Shown: positions 49,477 to 61,451, counted from the stretch's first letter. The stretch: DNA of 64,000 nt from Geosiphon pyriformis (GCA_016748015.1 JAAOMT010000094.1:128520-192519), one strand, 5' to 3'. Translations and numbers: made by a program. The notes: a model not told the origin generated them from the sequence alone.

Positions 49477-52400
49477 GCAGTTTAGTCTGGAAAGTTGCTA
49501 TGTGCAACGTCAGGGGCATGAACAATCCCGCTAAGCAAGAGGACATTATTAGGTGACATAAGGAAATAAACAATTTGGTCTCTATTGTTACTGAAACGAA
49601 ATTAAGAAGTAGGGTTCGTCCATGGATTGCAGACAAGTTCAATGGTGTTCGAGTATTTACTTCTGGTTTGAACTCTGGGCACTTGGGTGTGGGTGTTGCT
49701 GTTGTTATGGATGTTTCTTTGGTTCATTATATGTGCAAGATTTCTGAAGTGCCTGGTCAGCTCCTTTCTATTAAATTACTTTTCGAGGGTAAACTTTCTG
49801 TGTCAATTTTGGAGCTTTATGCTGGTGTTTCTTCAGTGGTTCAGTTTTCTCAGGCTGGTGAGATCAATTCTCTCATTGCGAAGGCTGTCAATGAATCTTC
49901 TTTCATCATTCTCGGTGGCGATTTCAATGAAGATGGCTCTTATAAAAGTGCGAGTTTCAAAAGATGCTTTGATTTGGGTCTGGTCAATTCTTTAGTTGGT
50001 AGTCCGGCTGCAAAAATACCCACTTGGGAAAATTCTAGGGGTGTTAAGAAAACAATTGATTATGTGTTTGTCTCCCCGAGTCTTGTCAATGCGATAGTGT
50101 GTCGTGAAGTTTTGAATGTCAGTGAGCATTTTGACACGGACCATCAAACTGTTTCAGTGGATTTGGGTTTGGGCAGGCTCCTGGATACGTGTTTGAATTC
50201 TCTTCGCAAGCAAGCGAATAAAGACCGTTGGAAGTTTGACGTCAATAGTGTCAGTAAAGCTAAGTGGTTGGAGTTCAGGGATGCCTCAGCTGCTAATGTC
50301 TTTATGTTCTCGGATGCTTTTGGTGTGGCAGTAAGATTTTCTGACGTGGATGCTATGTGGGACATTGTTCGCAAGATTATGGTTCTTTTAGCGGGTGGTA
50401 CATTTAAAAAAAAATGGTTTAAAGGTTTTGATGGCATGTTTACCAAGACTTCTTCTAGGTTTCACAAGCTGGAGCTGCTGGTTTCTAAGTTGGTTAAGGC
50501 TTTGCGTTTGGCTTCTAGTGATGGTTTTGCTTCCTTGTTGGAGGTGTGGCACAGACTCGACTCCCCTGGTGCATTAGCGGTTAAGTCTCTGTTTCTTTCA
50601 GGTTCTAATTTTGATCTTGTTCGTTCTGCACTGGCCAAAGCAAGAAAATCATACCACTTATTCAAATTTGTGAAATCCAAGCGCGCAGAGGAATCATCGA
50701 TCAAGCAGGCTATTGGTAAGAGGATGGAGAGTTTTGAGCTGAACAAGGGTCACACCATTAGGAGTGTGTTGGAGCGTTTTTTTTGCAAGGTGGTCCTGGA
50801 TTATTTGGTTGTAGAAGATGAGTTGATTTTAGAGCCTGTGTTGGTTAAGTCTAAGGTGGACGAAATTATGGAGGGATGGACCAGAAAATGTGAGGTGGTG
50901 TTTGACTTGTCTAAGGATTGGGCTCGTCAATATTAGCCTCTGGATTACGTGTTCAATGGTGCTTTCTCTGATGTCATGTGTTCGATTAGTTTTGATGAGT
51001 TGTCAGCTGTTGTTAAGAATCTTCCTGATGGAAAAGCGGCTGGTCTTTCTGGTATCTCCAATGAATTATGGAAACATTGTGACAAATCTGTTTTGGATAT
51101 GCTTTTGGTGCTCTTGAATTTCTGTTTGGTTGGCGAGTCAGTCCTTGGGTCTTGGAGAGAAGCTTGGATTTCGATGATTCCTAAACCATATGAATGGGAG
51201 GGTGTCTTCATAAACACCTGTCTTATAGCTTTAATTGAAATGGCCTGCAAGATTCTCTCCAAGATCCTTTCAGATAGGATCTCTCTGGCTTGCAGCACTT
51301 TTGATGTTCTTCGTGAGGACAATTTTTCGGTTTTGAAGGGTATGACGACGCAGTCTCCCATTTTTGCTATCAGTTCTGTGGTTGAGGATGCCTTGAAGAA
51401 GAACTGTGAACTTTGGCTGGTTTTACAGGACATGCACAAGGCTTATGACTCAGTTGGTTGGAAACATCTTAGGAGGAGTCTAGTCAGGATCAAAATGTGT
51501 GACAGGTTTATTAGATTTTTTGGCAGTATTCACAATGGTTGCATCAACAGAGTAATGACTGACTTTGGCTTAACTGATGGGTATTGTGTCCACGATGGGC
51601 TGGACCAAGGAGAAGTCTTCTCACCTCTTCTCTGGCATATTTTTTATGATTCACTTTTGTTGAGGTCAAGAGACAGGATAGTGTGTATGGCTACAAGTTG
51701 AATTCTAATTTCATATCAAAAACCGGCCGGGCAGATCCTCAAGCTGGGCTGTCTTCATTTCTTGCTGCTGGCGCTTTTGTCGATGATACTATTTGGGTTG
51801 GTAGCAGCCAGGCTGCTACACAACGCATCCTTGATATTGCTAGTGAGTTTTTTAGATTTAACGATATTTCTATAAACAATGACAAAACGGTGGCCATCCC
51901 CATCAATTGCTGGGTGCTGGATCCCCATTTAACTATCAGTGGTGTGCTTATTTCCATTGCCAAGAGAGGGGAATCTTATCGCTATTTGGGTATTTTTTTG
52001 TCTTCAGAGGGTTTTTTGAAGCCTAGCTTGGCTAAAGCTCAGGCTGATGTACGGTTTTTTGTGAATCTTGTTTTGAGAAAAGCGATTTTGGACAAACAGT
52101 GTGCATATTTGGTGTCTGCAGTTCTTTTCCCTATCGTCAGCTACAGGACCCAGTTCAGTTTCATTTTTGTTGGTGTGTGTAATAAATGGGATGCTTTGGT
52201 ACGCAAGGTCTTAAAGTCCAAGTCTGGATTGTCACGCAATTTTCTCAGTGATGCACTTCATCACCCCTCTTTGTACAATTTAAAAACTTTCGAACAGATC
52301 CAGGCTGAGAGTAAATCGGCCTCCGTTGTTGCTTTTGCAAATTCTACTGGTGTCTTGGGTCACTTGTTTTCTCATAGGTCTCATGACCTTCAGGTTCTCA

Positions 52401-54160
52401 GCTAGCGTTCTCGTCATCCCTTGCTGTTTCCGGCTCATGTTGGTATCAGTCCCTTAAATAATTTTTTGGCGGGTGTGGTTCACATTTTTTCTGGGTGTGA
52501 TTTGTCTTTGGGAGGCCCTCTAGCTTGTGCTTTTCGTCGTCGGCACGGTACTCCTATGTCTTTGGTTCTTGGTGAATCCTGTTTTTTCAAGTGCGTCTCT
52601 TCACTCAGGCATTATGGAGTTGCTTTCATGGAACAGCTTCATGACCATAATGGTGATGTTTTCAGTTGGGGGACTTTCAGGTGCTGAAAAAGGCTGGACT
52701 CTCGTGGCCCAGTCCCTTTCTGGTTTAATCTTTCTGTTCGCTTTCTTGGTAACATTGTGTCTCTCTTCTCAAGTTTTTCTTTGGTAGATGGTCATGCTGT
52801 GTCTAATATTCATCTTTCTTATGATTTTGGTGTGATTTGTGACACTTTGCCGACCATTGATACTGCCTGCCTTTCTGTGTATATGGATGGATCTCTTTCT
52901 GGCCTGGGCACTGTTGATATGAGAGCAGGTGCTGCCATTTTTTTTGAGGACATTAAATTGGGTTTGGGTGTAGGGGTGTCTGGTTTGGTTTCTTTTACTC
53001 TGACAGAACTGCAAGCCATAGCTTTGGCCCTTGAGTGTGTTCCCTTTTTTCGCTCAATTGACTTGTTCTTGGATAGCCAGGCTGCTTTGGATGCATGTAG
53101 GTCGAAGTCTTTGCTGGCTCATCTAGATTTCAGGAACTGCTGTTGGATTGAGCATCGTCATATTGCCACCGTCATTCATCAAAAGAATTTGGATGTGAAT
53201 TGGGTTAAGATGAAAAGTTATTCAGGTGTCTCAGGCAATGAGCATGCTGATATGCTTGCCAAAGGCGCTGCTCTCTCTGTTTGGCACCTACCTCATTTAG
53301 TCAGTGAACGTTTTTTATGTGCTGGTGATATGGCAGTTTCTGGTAACTCTAGACACTTTGTTCGTGATGTTTTCCAGTCAGTTCATCGAGCTCATTGGGA
53401 GATTGGAATTGGTTTTCGTGTTGTGGATGATAGTTTACATGCTGATATCAATTGGTCTAAGTCTTCTATGGTGTGGCACCCCAATTCTCATTTGACATCC
53501 GGTTTTACCAGCATGCACACAGCAGGCTGTTGTACTTACTTTATGAAGGCTCTCCATCATCAGCTTCCTGTTGCAGTGCGAAAGCATTTATATGATAGTA
53601 GATACCCCAGTGTGGTCTGTCTGTTCTGTGGTGATGTTGAGACTTCAGATCATGTCTTTTTGTGTCCTCAGGACACCGTTGGCCGTGCTCGTTTGTTGGG
53701 CGCACATGCTTCGGCTTGGAAGACTCTTTCTGGTCTTTCTCGCTCTTCTTCATGTGTCTCACAGGCCTTGGCTTCTTGTGTTTCTGAGGTTGAAGTTGGT
53801 ATTGCTCTGTATAAGGGCTTTGTTTTTGATGAATGGTTTCGTGAGTCTGTCTCGGTCTTTAAAGATTCTAAAGAAGGTGCTAAGAGGATTGTGAGCTTTG
53901 TGCATGAGTTTTGTCTAGCATTTCGGGATGATGTTTGGTTGGTCCGGGCTAGACACCAAACATTTATGGAAAGGCACAGTTTGATTCCACGTGATGGCTC
54001 TGCTCCTGTTTCAGTTTCTGGTTTGCCTATGGTGTTTTTGGCTGGTGTGGTCAGATTGCTGGAGGTGGCTGAGGCTTTTGGAGTTGGTTTCGGGTTTCGT
54101 AAGTTTTGTCCATTTTTTTCAGATATTGGAGATCCAGTTTCTGTACATATAGGTGTATAG
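49473..54160 (+). pseudogene. LINE-3 ORF2 (endonuclease, RT, RNase H), nearly intact
   Basis: Starts at ATG 49473 inside the ORF1 stop and ends at TAG 54158-54160; about 1560 codons. Lesions: TGA 49554, TAG 50934, a one-base loss near 51660, TAG 52403 and TGA 52685. Domains in order: APE endonuclease (49473-50170; 'VTETKLR', 'GGDFNED', 'DTDHQTVSV'); RT (about 51000-52150; 'IPKPYEWE', 'LQDMHKAYDSVGW', 'LDQGEVFSPLLW', 'AFVDDTIW' with both catalytic Asp); RNase H (52877-53270; 'YMDGSLSG', 'LTELQAIALALE', 'LDSQAALDA', 'GNEHADMLA'); and a C-terminal zinc motif (53618-53665; 'CLFCGDVETSDHVFLC'). Active-site residues are largely kept. The Trp lost at 52685 is also a stop in both older copies. Confidence 0.9.
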
Positions 54161-54296
54161 TGTAGTCCTGACTGGCCCGAGTGGCTGGTCACGTGTAGAA
54201 AGCACATGATTCGCATCTAGTTTAAATCATGTGTATGATGTATAGCATTAGGTCGTGTTTGGACCTTACTCGTTAAAATAATAATAATAAAAAAAA
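54161..54296 (+). other. LINE-3 3' UTR and tail
   Basis: Begins TGTAGTCCTGACTGGCCCGA and includes GAGTGGCTGGTCACGTG. Eroded counterparts follow the C-termini of LINE-1 (about 14282-14480) and LINE-2 (28680-28790), so it is the conserved recognition end used for target-primed reverse transcription. It ends in (TAA)n and A-run. Confidence 0.75.
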
Positions 54297-54305
54297 TATT
54301 TATGT

Positions 54306-54720
54306 CAATAACAAAATAAATATAAACTCATAATTTAAGTTTGATTAATATAAACAATAAATTTATTTTTAGATAAATATAGATTTTAAGTATTAAATTA
54401 CTAACTATAAAAACTATTTGGTAAAATAAAATTGAATTTGTTTTTAACTTAATTTGTTTGTTTTTTCTGTTTTTAATATTTTTTATATATATATAAATTT
54501 TTATAATATAAAATTCTTAAAATTTCTACAATTTTCTTAAATTATTGTTAAAATTCTTGATATTTTTGCCAGTTTTTTAGAATTTCTAACATTTTTAAAA
54601 TTTCTGGAATTTTTATTAATATTTTTAAAATTTTTAATATTACATGTTTTAATAATTTATATGATATTATTAATTATTTATATTATTTTTTGTTTTTTAT
54701 TTTCTTTTTGCTTTTACTTT
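54306..54720 (-). repeat. Decayed LTR, right piece (split by LINE-3)
   Basis: Likely continuation of 47145-47522. A tract of AATTCTT / AATTTCTA / AATTTCTGG repeats at 54508-54640 corresponds to the GGAATTC / CTGCAATTTC tract of the solo LTR (31262-31422), preceded by a TTATATATATA block in both. Similarity outside these blocks is weak. Confidence 0.45.
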
Positions 54721-55316
54721 ATGAGTAATATTGGTTTAAGAAATAAAAAACTTATAACTTTTTTACTTTTTTTTTTAATTGTAATTAATTTAATTGTTTA
54801 GTTTTAACATATTTAAATAAAATAAAATTCAAAAATAAAAAATTTATTTAATAATAATAATAATTACAAATGGTTTTAACTTGAATTTCAAAAAATATTG
54901 TAATTAATTACAAAAGTTTTATTAAGTATTATATTTTTTTGTTTTAATTAAATTTAAAACTTCAAAATTTGATTTAATGTAAATTTATTGTAACTAAATT
55001 TTATTTTATTTAAAATAATAATAATAATAAATAAAATTTATTATGTTTGTTAAAACAAAATTTTTAAAATTACCATAATAAATTTGATAAGTACAAATAA
55101 TTTCAATAAATTTTATACATAAAAGTTTCAAGATTCACAAAAATTTTAAACTACGCCATTAAAAGATATGATTATGCGCCTTAATTTTTATCGAATGACA
55201 ATACTCTAAATAACATAAATGTTATTCGAATAATTAACCCTCGATCTTAAATTGAACAGATCATCCGAGCAGTCATCTGAGGAAATTGAACCTTTGATCC
55301 ATTTTGTAAAAATATG
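54721..55316. other. AT-rich junction between transposon zone and gene zone
   Basis: No gene seen. Composition stays extremely AT-rich to about 55.14 kb. It then becomes ordinary intergenic sequence serving as the 3' flank of the TFIP11 homologue. Confidence 0.55.
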
Positions 55317-58300
55317 TTATGGCCGTTTCTTGCGTGTGATAACATCAACCTTTTCTAAAATTTCTTCAAACCCTATTGGCGTCCATTCTTTTCCTTCTTG
55401 AACGTACATGACGTCGTCTTTCATGTATAATAGCACACCACCAACTCCTTGTGACGTGCAACCAAAACGAAATAATGGTTTCCCAGAAATTTCATGAGTT
55501 TTGTTTGCCGACAATAAAAGATAATCATTTTCATGGGCGAATTCTTGCACAAGATCTTTAAATGAGATTGATTCAGAAATATCGTTGAATTCTGCTGATG
55601 TAATATCGGTCTCGTCAGGAGCAGGATTATATTGTAAAGGATGAGACAGCCTATTGAAAAAAATATTGAGAAAGGTAGTTGGAAAAATAACAAAATGGTT
55701 TCCATTCGAATCTTATACCTCGAAGATCCTTCTGCACCTAAAGTACTGCTCTCATTCATCATTTCCAATCCCTGTTTAAAGCAGGTTTTTATGGGTTCTG
55801 TAACAACCATTTCCGATGGGAAGCGCCCTTTCCACAACGAATACCTATCAAATTGTAAATATTAGAATTGCAAGTTAAACAAATAAAAATTGCCTAAATA
55901 ACCAATTTCTTTTTGAGCTCAGGGAGATTTTAACATACCATTGTACTACTTCATCGTAATTTGGATTATGTGTTAACCATGTGTGTAAAGTGTTAAACCA
56001 TTGGGGGAAAAATTCAGTTGCAAACAATTGATCAAAAATTAATGGATTAAACATTTCCCTCCAAGAAATAACCCAATTGAATGGAGCTGATATTGGAGGA
56101 TAAATAAAAGCTTCAGAATTATTATATACTTGGCAGTGTCAAAAGTGAATAAAATTACCTACCTAAGTTTTCTTTCTTCGGATTCAGGTTTAACTCTGTT
56201 CTTAAAGTTAAAGATAATTTTGGCAATATAGATTTCTTCAGTAACGACTGCATATCGGTTGGACGGAAAACCTTGAGCGAGAGAGAGGTGTTAGTTCATG
56301 TTAAAAATGGCATTTTCGGCTGCAATTCAAGAAAAAAAGTTGTAGCTCTTAATAAAAAATGGTTGCCACTCAGTTGCTGCACTTTTCCACGAGGGTACCA
56401 AAAAGTCGGTGTTATCTTTGCATATATATATTATACCAATCATACTAAATATTTAAAATATCCATACCTTTTTCCATGGATGCAGAATTGTAATAGCCCG
56501 TGCACTTGAAGGATGCCAAGCTTGAAGTTCAACGCTAAACTTTTGCCGTATGGTAATATAAAGGGGTTCCATCCGCTCATGCAAAATTGGTAACCAAGGA
56601 TGTAGCCATAGATGAATCATTCGATCATCTTTCTTGGGGTTCCAATTATCAATCTCATTACGTAATTTAGGCATAATGAGTTGTTCTAATATGTTATCGT
56701 AGATGAAAATGGGTAAAAGAGGGGGATTCCAATTCTCGAGAAGCGTGATGACTGGGTCAAAATTTCTAGTATCCCATGAATTGCTATATTGCAAAAAAAT
56801 AGGGGAATACAATGCTACATCAAAAATCTCTCTTGCTGGAATGATACTCTGGCTAGGAGCTTGCGTGAGCATTTAAAATCCTCCCGATAACATAGTTACC
56901 AGCGGCGAAACCAAAATCAAAATAAAAGATCTCAATCACTTACTTGATTGTGGATCTGATCTTAGGTAGCCATATGTTGTACATCATACTTTCGTATGGA
57001 GTCATAGAAGGACTAACAGTAAAATAATCGTTTAATCATTGACAAAATGAGTAACCTAAATACATCAAACGCTCCCTTCCACCATAAAATCATGTTCTTA
57101 CCTCATCTTAATTGGACCACTGAACCTGTTGCCATTGAAATCCGACTTGTTCTTATTACTGTTAGTCTTAAATAAAGGTCTCCATTTTTGAAATGTTGCC
57201 AATCCAAATGTGGGTGCTTTTAATGGGTCCCAATCAACCAAGATTTTTTTTATCTGAAGAAATCAAATTTTCATCATTGATTGTGCACTTGGAGAGATAA
57301 TTTATATGGTCTTAAAGTTGGAAGACTTACTATTGGTGTAATTACGGCTATTATAGCAGCATCCAAACCATACGAAGTGTATTCTTGCTGATATTCATTC
57401 TGGAGTTTCTCAAAAAGCCCCGTGAAGTTTTGTAAAGAGGGTTTGTCCTCAGACAAAACTGAGGTCAAAAGTATACCACATTCTCGCACGATACTCGATA
57501 TTTCAGATAGGCGTTTTATCCCTAGTGGAGATATCGCAAAAGATTTTATTAGTATGACATATCATAACTTGTAACTAGAGGAGATAACAACTTACTTTGA
57601 GATTCCTCAATCACTAGATTATTTACTCTGAATTCTTCATTCTCAAGTGCTTTTGTGCATTCCCGTTGTATTCGTTGCTCTCTTACAAAGTGCTCCAGGT
57701 CTGCTTTTGACATGTCTACAATTAATCGAAGGTTATGCCGTAATTCGAGAAGACGATTAGAAGAGTCTGGTATGGCGAGAGAATTCGTGATTTGACTAGC
57801 AGAGGAGATCTCGCGGACCTAAAATTTCAAAATTAGATATAATGTCAATCAAGCCAGGCAACCGTCTTCGAAATTCGATTACTGCATCTCGATCAACACA
57901 CGAACTTGAGGCCCCGTCATATCAATGATTTTCATAGGTTGCACTAAAGGATTCTCTCCAAATTCAGTAATTATTTCTTCGGCGGTCTTATATTCAACTT
58001 TGGGATGTTTTGGTTTTGCTGACTTTTTCCATGCTTCTTTTTTTTGTGAATTAACAATCTTGAATCGAGCTGTTTCTTCCACATCATCATTTGGACCTCC
58101 GCGTCTAAAAAAAAAATTTTCTGAATAGACAATTGTGATTAAAACAATTATATTAACTCAGTTTACCTTTTGTCTTCTTGTTGTTGAGATTTTTCTTTGA
58201 AACCACCGTAGGCCAAACCAAGTTTTCCTGGACGCTGTTTCGTCTCAATTGGTTTCAAAATCCCTTCTCCAGTAGTGCCAAGTCCTTCCCCCTTAAATAT

Positions 58301-59348
58301 TTTTAGAAAATTAAAATATATGATAATCCAATGGACTTGATAAAACAAAAGAGATTAACGAATCTGGTAAACTTACTACTCGATATCCCATCTTTTGCAT
58401 CAACTTGAGTCCAATACCCTTCGTATGTTGCTCAAATTTCCCGAATTCTTTGTCCACTACACGAGGGGATGACGCAGATGCCTCTTTCCCCTTTCTAGCA
58501 TGTTTAGTAGCAAATGAAGACTCTTTGGTCGAACTAAATTGAAAGTTCGGCATCTCTCCCATCATCATCGTGTTTTGGAACTGAGATGTATTTGATTTTG
58601 TTTTAATTGTGGATTTCACGTCTTGTGCAAAACTTGTATTAAATCCAACTCCAGAACCAACTTCTGCAACATTATTCGGCCCAAAACCAAGACCAGTGCC
58701 TAATCCAGGCCTTGTTTCATTTTCATACTTCATCCGTGACTCTTGATGTTTAATTTTAATTTGAGAAGTGCCACCAATCCCTAAGCCTCCTATCTGATAT
58801 CCAAGATCTTCTTCATCGTCAAAATCAGGAACAGGTCGGGGTCCTTCTTCGGATTCATCAGAACTACTTCGATAATCATCCTGGATTTCATCATTTTGTT
58901 GCTCATCATCATCCAACGGCAAATCTCGCTGAAAAGCCGAGCTTGAACTCACAAAATGAACATCCCTAGTAAATTAGATTTATCGTGTTATTTCTCAAGT
59001 GAATGCAATTTTTTATGATAAGTACACAGTTAAAACCACATGCCCACCTGAAAAAAGTTTATTGGTAAACTCATACCTGGGTTTTCTTATAAAACGTTCA
59101 TCCTCCTCGTCATTTTCAGCAAACACTCCCAAATAAGCATCTTCTTTAGTAAATTTGCGACGTTTGTACCCTTTGGCTGGATCAGAAGACAAGCATTCAC
59201 TTAATGACTAAGCTTTTAAATTGACTAATGAAGAATTATTCGAAATACCTTCGAATAATTCTTGTTCTTCTAAAAAATCTTGGTTAGTAATTCCGACCTT
59301 TTCGTCTTCTGAAGAATCTGAACCATCAAAAATTCGACGTCCAGCCAT
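55317..59348 (-). CDS. TFIP11: G-patch splicing factor, TFIP11/Ntr1 (Spp382) family
   Basis: In the family this protein activates the DEAH helicase Prp43/DHX15 through its G-patch to take apart spent spliceosomes in the nucleus. Predicted exons (minus): 59348-59249, 59176-59077, 58965-58377, 58291-58167, 58104-57906, 57818-57596, 57521-57331, 57253-57102, 57012-56944, about 56852-56468, 56271-56163, 56086-55939, 55844-55719, 55650-55317. Phases agree and give about 949 residues; animal homologues are near 840. Order: acidic N-terminus ('MAGRRIFDGSDSSEDE'), G-patch ('TKGIGLKLMQKMGYRVGEGL', near residue 245), basic linker ('KEAWKKSAKP', 'DMTGPQVRE'), coiled region, and a C-terminal GCF-like domain ('NWNPKKDDRMIHLWLHPWLP', 'EPLYITIRQKF', 'WHPSSARAI'). 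It ends in 'GKEWTPIGFEEILEKV'. The start of exon 10 is the least certain splice. MVD lies 170 bp upstream on the same strand. Confidence 0.88.
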
Positions 59349-59517
59349 GTTTTAGTAATAGAAGTTTTGCAAGAGTTTTAAAAAGTTAGTGGGAAATCTA
59401 ATGGAATTCACGGAAATTTTAACGATAAATAAAATATGTGATGCAGTTTTTAATTACATAACATAAATATCAAAATAGTTTAATTTAAATGTATAAATTA
59501 ATCTTAAAATAATAGGT

Positions 59518-60861
59518 TTACTTTGTTGCAAGTCTTTTAGGCAATCCCTCTAAGTTTAGTAGTCCATCGTTGTTTCCACTAACAAGTTTTGGACCTTCAC
59601 CAACTCGAGTATGTAAAATTTTCTTGACACTATCATTAGGAAATACTGGGATAACCTGCGAATTGAAACCGATTGGTAAATCTAATTTACCTAAACTTTC
59701 TCCCTGAGAAAATAAACTCGAATGATCATTAAAATACTCTTCACAATTTCCAGAACCCTGATTTGGAGGAAAATATCGGGCAATTAAATTAACTATTTCT
59801 CTAAGATTTTCTCTTGGAGCATATATCACGGCATTTGGTCCAGCATCAAAAGTATAAGCCGCTTTGAAAATTCCATTATTACTCTTATTCAGTTCAGTGA
59901 GCAATTGAATAATAGCCCGAGAGACATCATTGAGATAAAATATGGGAGGAAAGGTATCAAGACAAACAGCGTGAAATTGATTGGAATCTCGCATTGTAAT
60001 TTCAGCGAATGTCTGGAAATCACGTGCAAGAATTGCGTTTTCAATTTTGACCATTCGATTAGGTACTACATGAGTAATACGATGTTTAAGAAGTTCAGAT
60101 GAGTTCACGGTACTTTGCATTCCTTCAGTACTGCTGATCCCTTTTTTCGCATCACTGACAACACATATCAAAACCTCAAGATTAGGCCAATGGGTTTCTG
60201 GAACAATCTGTACAGCTTGACTATCTGATCCATCTTCCGCTTGGCCCATTTGCCAAGCTACAAATCCACCAAATAATGAACGGCAAGCCGAACCTGAACC
60301 TTGTCGAGCAACTCGCGAAAGAACTGTTGCAGAAATGGGAAGTTCAAAAAGTTGTGAAAGTGCGTATACTAGACATGCGAATCCAGAGGCCGAAGAAGCA
60401 AGACCAGCAGCCGTTGGGAAATTATTTTCAGAACATATATGAAGGTTGTATTCTGAAAGTGGGATGTAATCTTTTTGACCAGACTCTAAGAGAGATTTCT
60501 CGTGAATTTTGCGGAGGAAACGAGTTTCATGAAGGCAAGCTTGTAAACGCTTATTTTTTTCTAAATTAAACTCTTCAACACCATTTAACCATAGCCGTGT
60601 TGAAGGGAAGTTAGGGGAGGCTCGAATAGTGGTCTTACTTTGAAGTTGATCTTGCGAGAGTGTAACAGAAAGTGAAGAATTCGTGGGGAGGATTAGAGAA
60701 GTGTCCCGTTTTCCCCAGTATTTGATAACCTTCAATGATGGTTAAAAAACGAAAATTTATTCCCCTTGGATTGATAATATCAAATGTCTTAGATTTATTC
60801 ACTGACTTACAGCTATATTGACTGGAGCGGTCGTAGTCTTTTCTACATATGATGAAACCAT
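59518..60861 (-). CDS. MVD1: Diphosphomevalonate decarboxylase
   Basis: Catalyses the last mevalonate-pathway step, ATP-dependent decarboxylation of mevalonate 5-diphosphate to isopentenyl diphosphate, feeding sterol and prenyl synthesis. Exon 1 is 60861-60811 ('MVSSYVEKTTTAPVNIA'); a 81-bp GT-AG intron follows; exon 2 is 60729-59518. The joined protein is 420 residues (family about 390-420). 'NIAVIKYWGKRD' spans the splice. The GHMP-kinase ATP loop is 'NFPTAAGLASSASGFACLVY'. 'GSGSACRSLFGGF' and 'YTFDAGPNAVIY' carry the conserved Ser, Arg and Asp residues. A C-terminal extension ends 'GLPKRLATK'. The frame is open with no damage. A start at the first Met of exon 2 would remove the conserved N-terminus, which is why exon 1 is included. 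Nothing odd in base use. Confidence 0.95.
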
Positions 60862-61451
60862 CTTTGATGGAACAGTATAGAAAATATTGTCCGGTTCCTG
60901 ATTCTATACATTCACAGTGTTAGTGACATCATATTTATATTTTGGGGTGTTGCACAAATTCTATGTCATTGTGACATTGATTGTAAAAGGCTTATGTAAT
61001 TGGTATCAGTTAGGGTGTTGGTGTGATTTATATAAATAGACGATGACATTTTAAATTTATTTCTGGTTTTATAAATTCGGCTGTTCACGATTTGCGGTGT
61101 TGAACTGCCTTTCTTTCTCTTTCCATTTTTCCAAAGTCTCTATTTCCAGGCCTCTCAAGCTATAATAATTTAACTCCAAGCGGCGTTTGTGAACCCAGAA
61201 ACACTGGAACTTTTTTAAGTGGTAGTTTTTGAAATTATTACAGAGGCTTTGAATTCTTTACTAGTCGCATAGGTAAAGCTTGTTACTCTATTTTCAACAT
61301 ACTATATCTGTATGCTTCTTGACATGCCTTACATTCTTTGGCATCATTTTAACACAAATTGCGTTTCACAAGTGTTGGGGACTTCTAGAAGTGTCAAACA
61401 CATTAATTAAAGTCACCAAAGTATTTAAAGGAAAATTTTAAATTTGTTAAC
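60862..61451. promoter_or_regulatory. Divergent intergenic region, MVD / TCP11-domain gene
   Basis: The two genes are transcribed away from each other, so this 590-bp stretch should hold both promoters. A TATA-like TATATAAATAG lies at 61029-61039, reading toward the plus-strand gene, with pyrimidine-rich stretches at 61110-61135 where transcription could start. A conserved sterol-type regulatory site was looked for by eye and not seen. Confidence 0.5.

Larger units (their letters stand above)
47523..54296 (+). mobile_element. LINE-3: full-length APE-type LINE, recently inserted
   Basis: A 6.8-kb element with much higher G+C than its surroundings. It has a 5' UTR (about 47523-47682), ORF1, ORF2 with endonuclease, RT, RNase H and a CCHC-type motif, a 130-bp 3' UTR, and a TAATAATAAT/A-rich tail. 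TATTTATGT occurs exactly at both ends (47514-47522 and 54297-54305), a candidate 9-bp target duplication. ORF1 and ORF2 overlap by ATGA. The number of lesions is small (see ORF entries), far fewer than in LINE-1 and LINE-2 of the same family. RNase H after RT and an APE endonuclease place it with the I-like/Tad-like LINEs (inference). Confidence 0.9.

Noticed and set aside
53668-54216. 182-codon minus-strand frame opposite the end of LINE-3 ORF2
   Set aside because: Antisense shadow of the RNase H/C-terminal domain, whose sense frame has clear motifs.
60276-60569. 97-codon plus-strand frame
   Set aside because: Lies entirely opposite the well-supported MVD coding exon.
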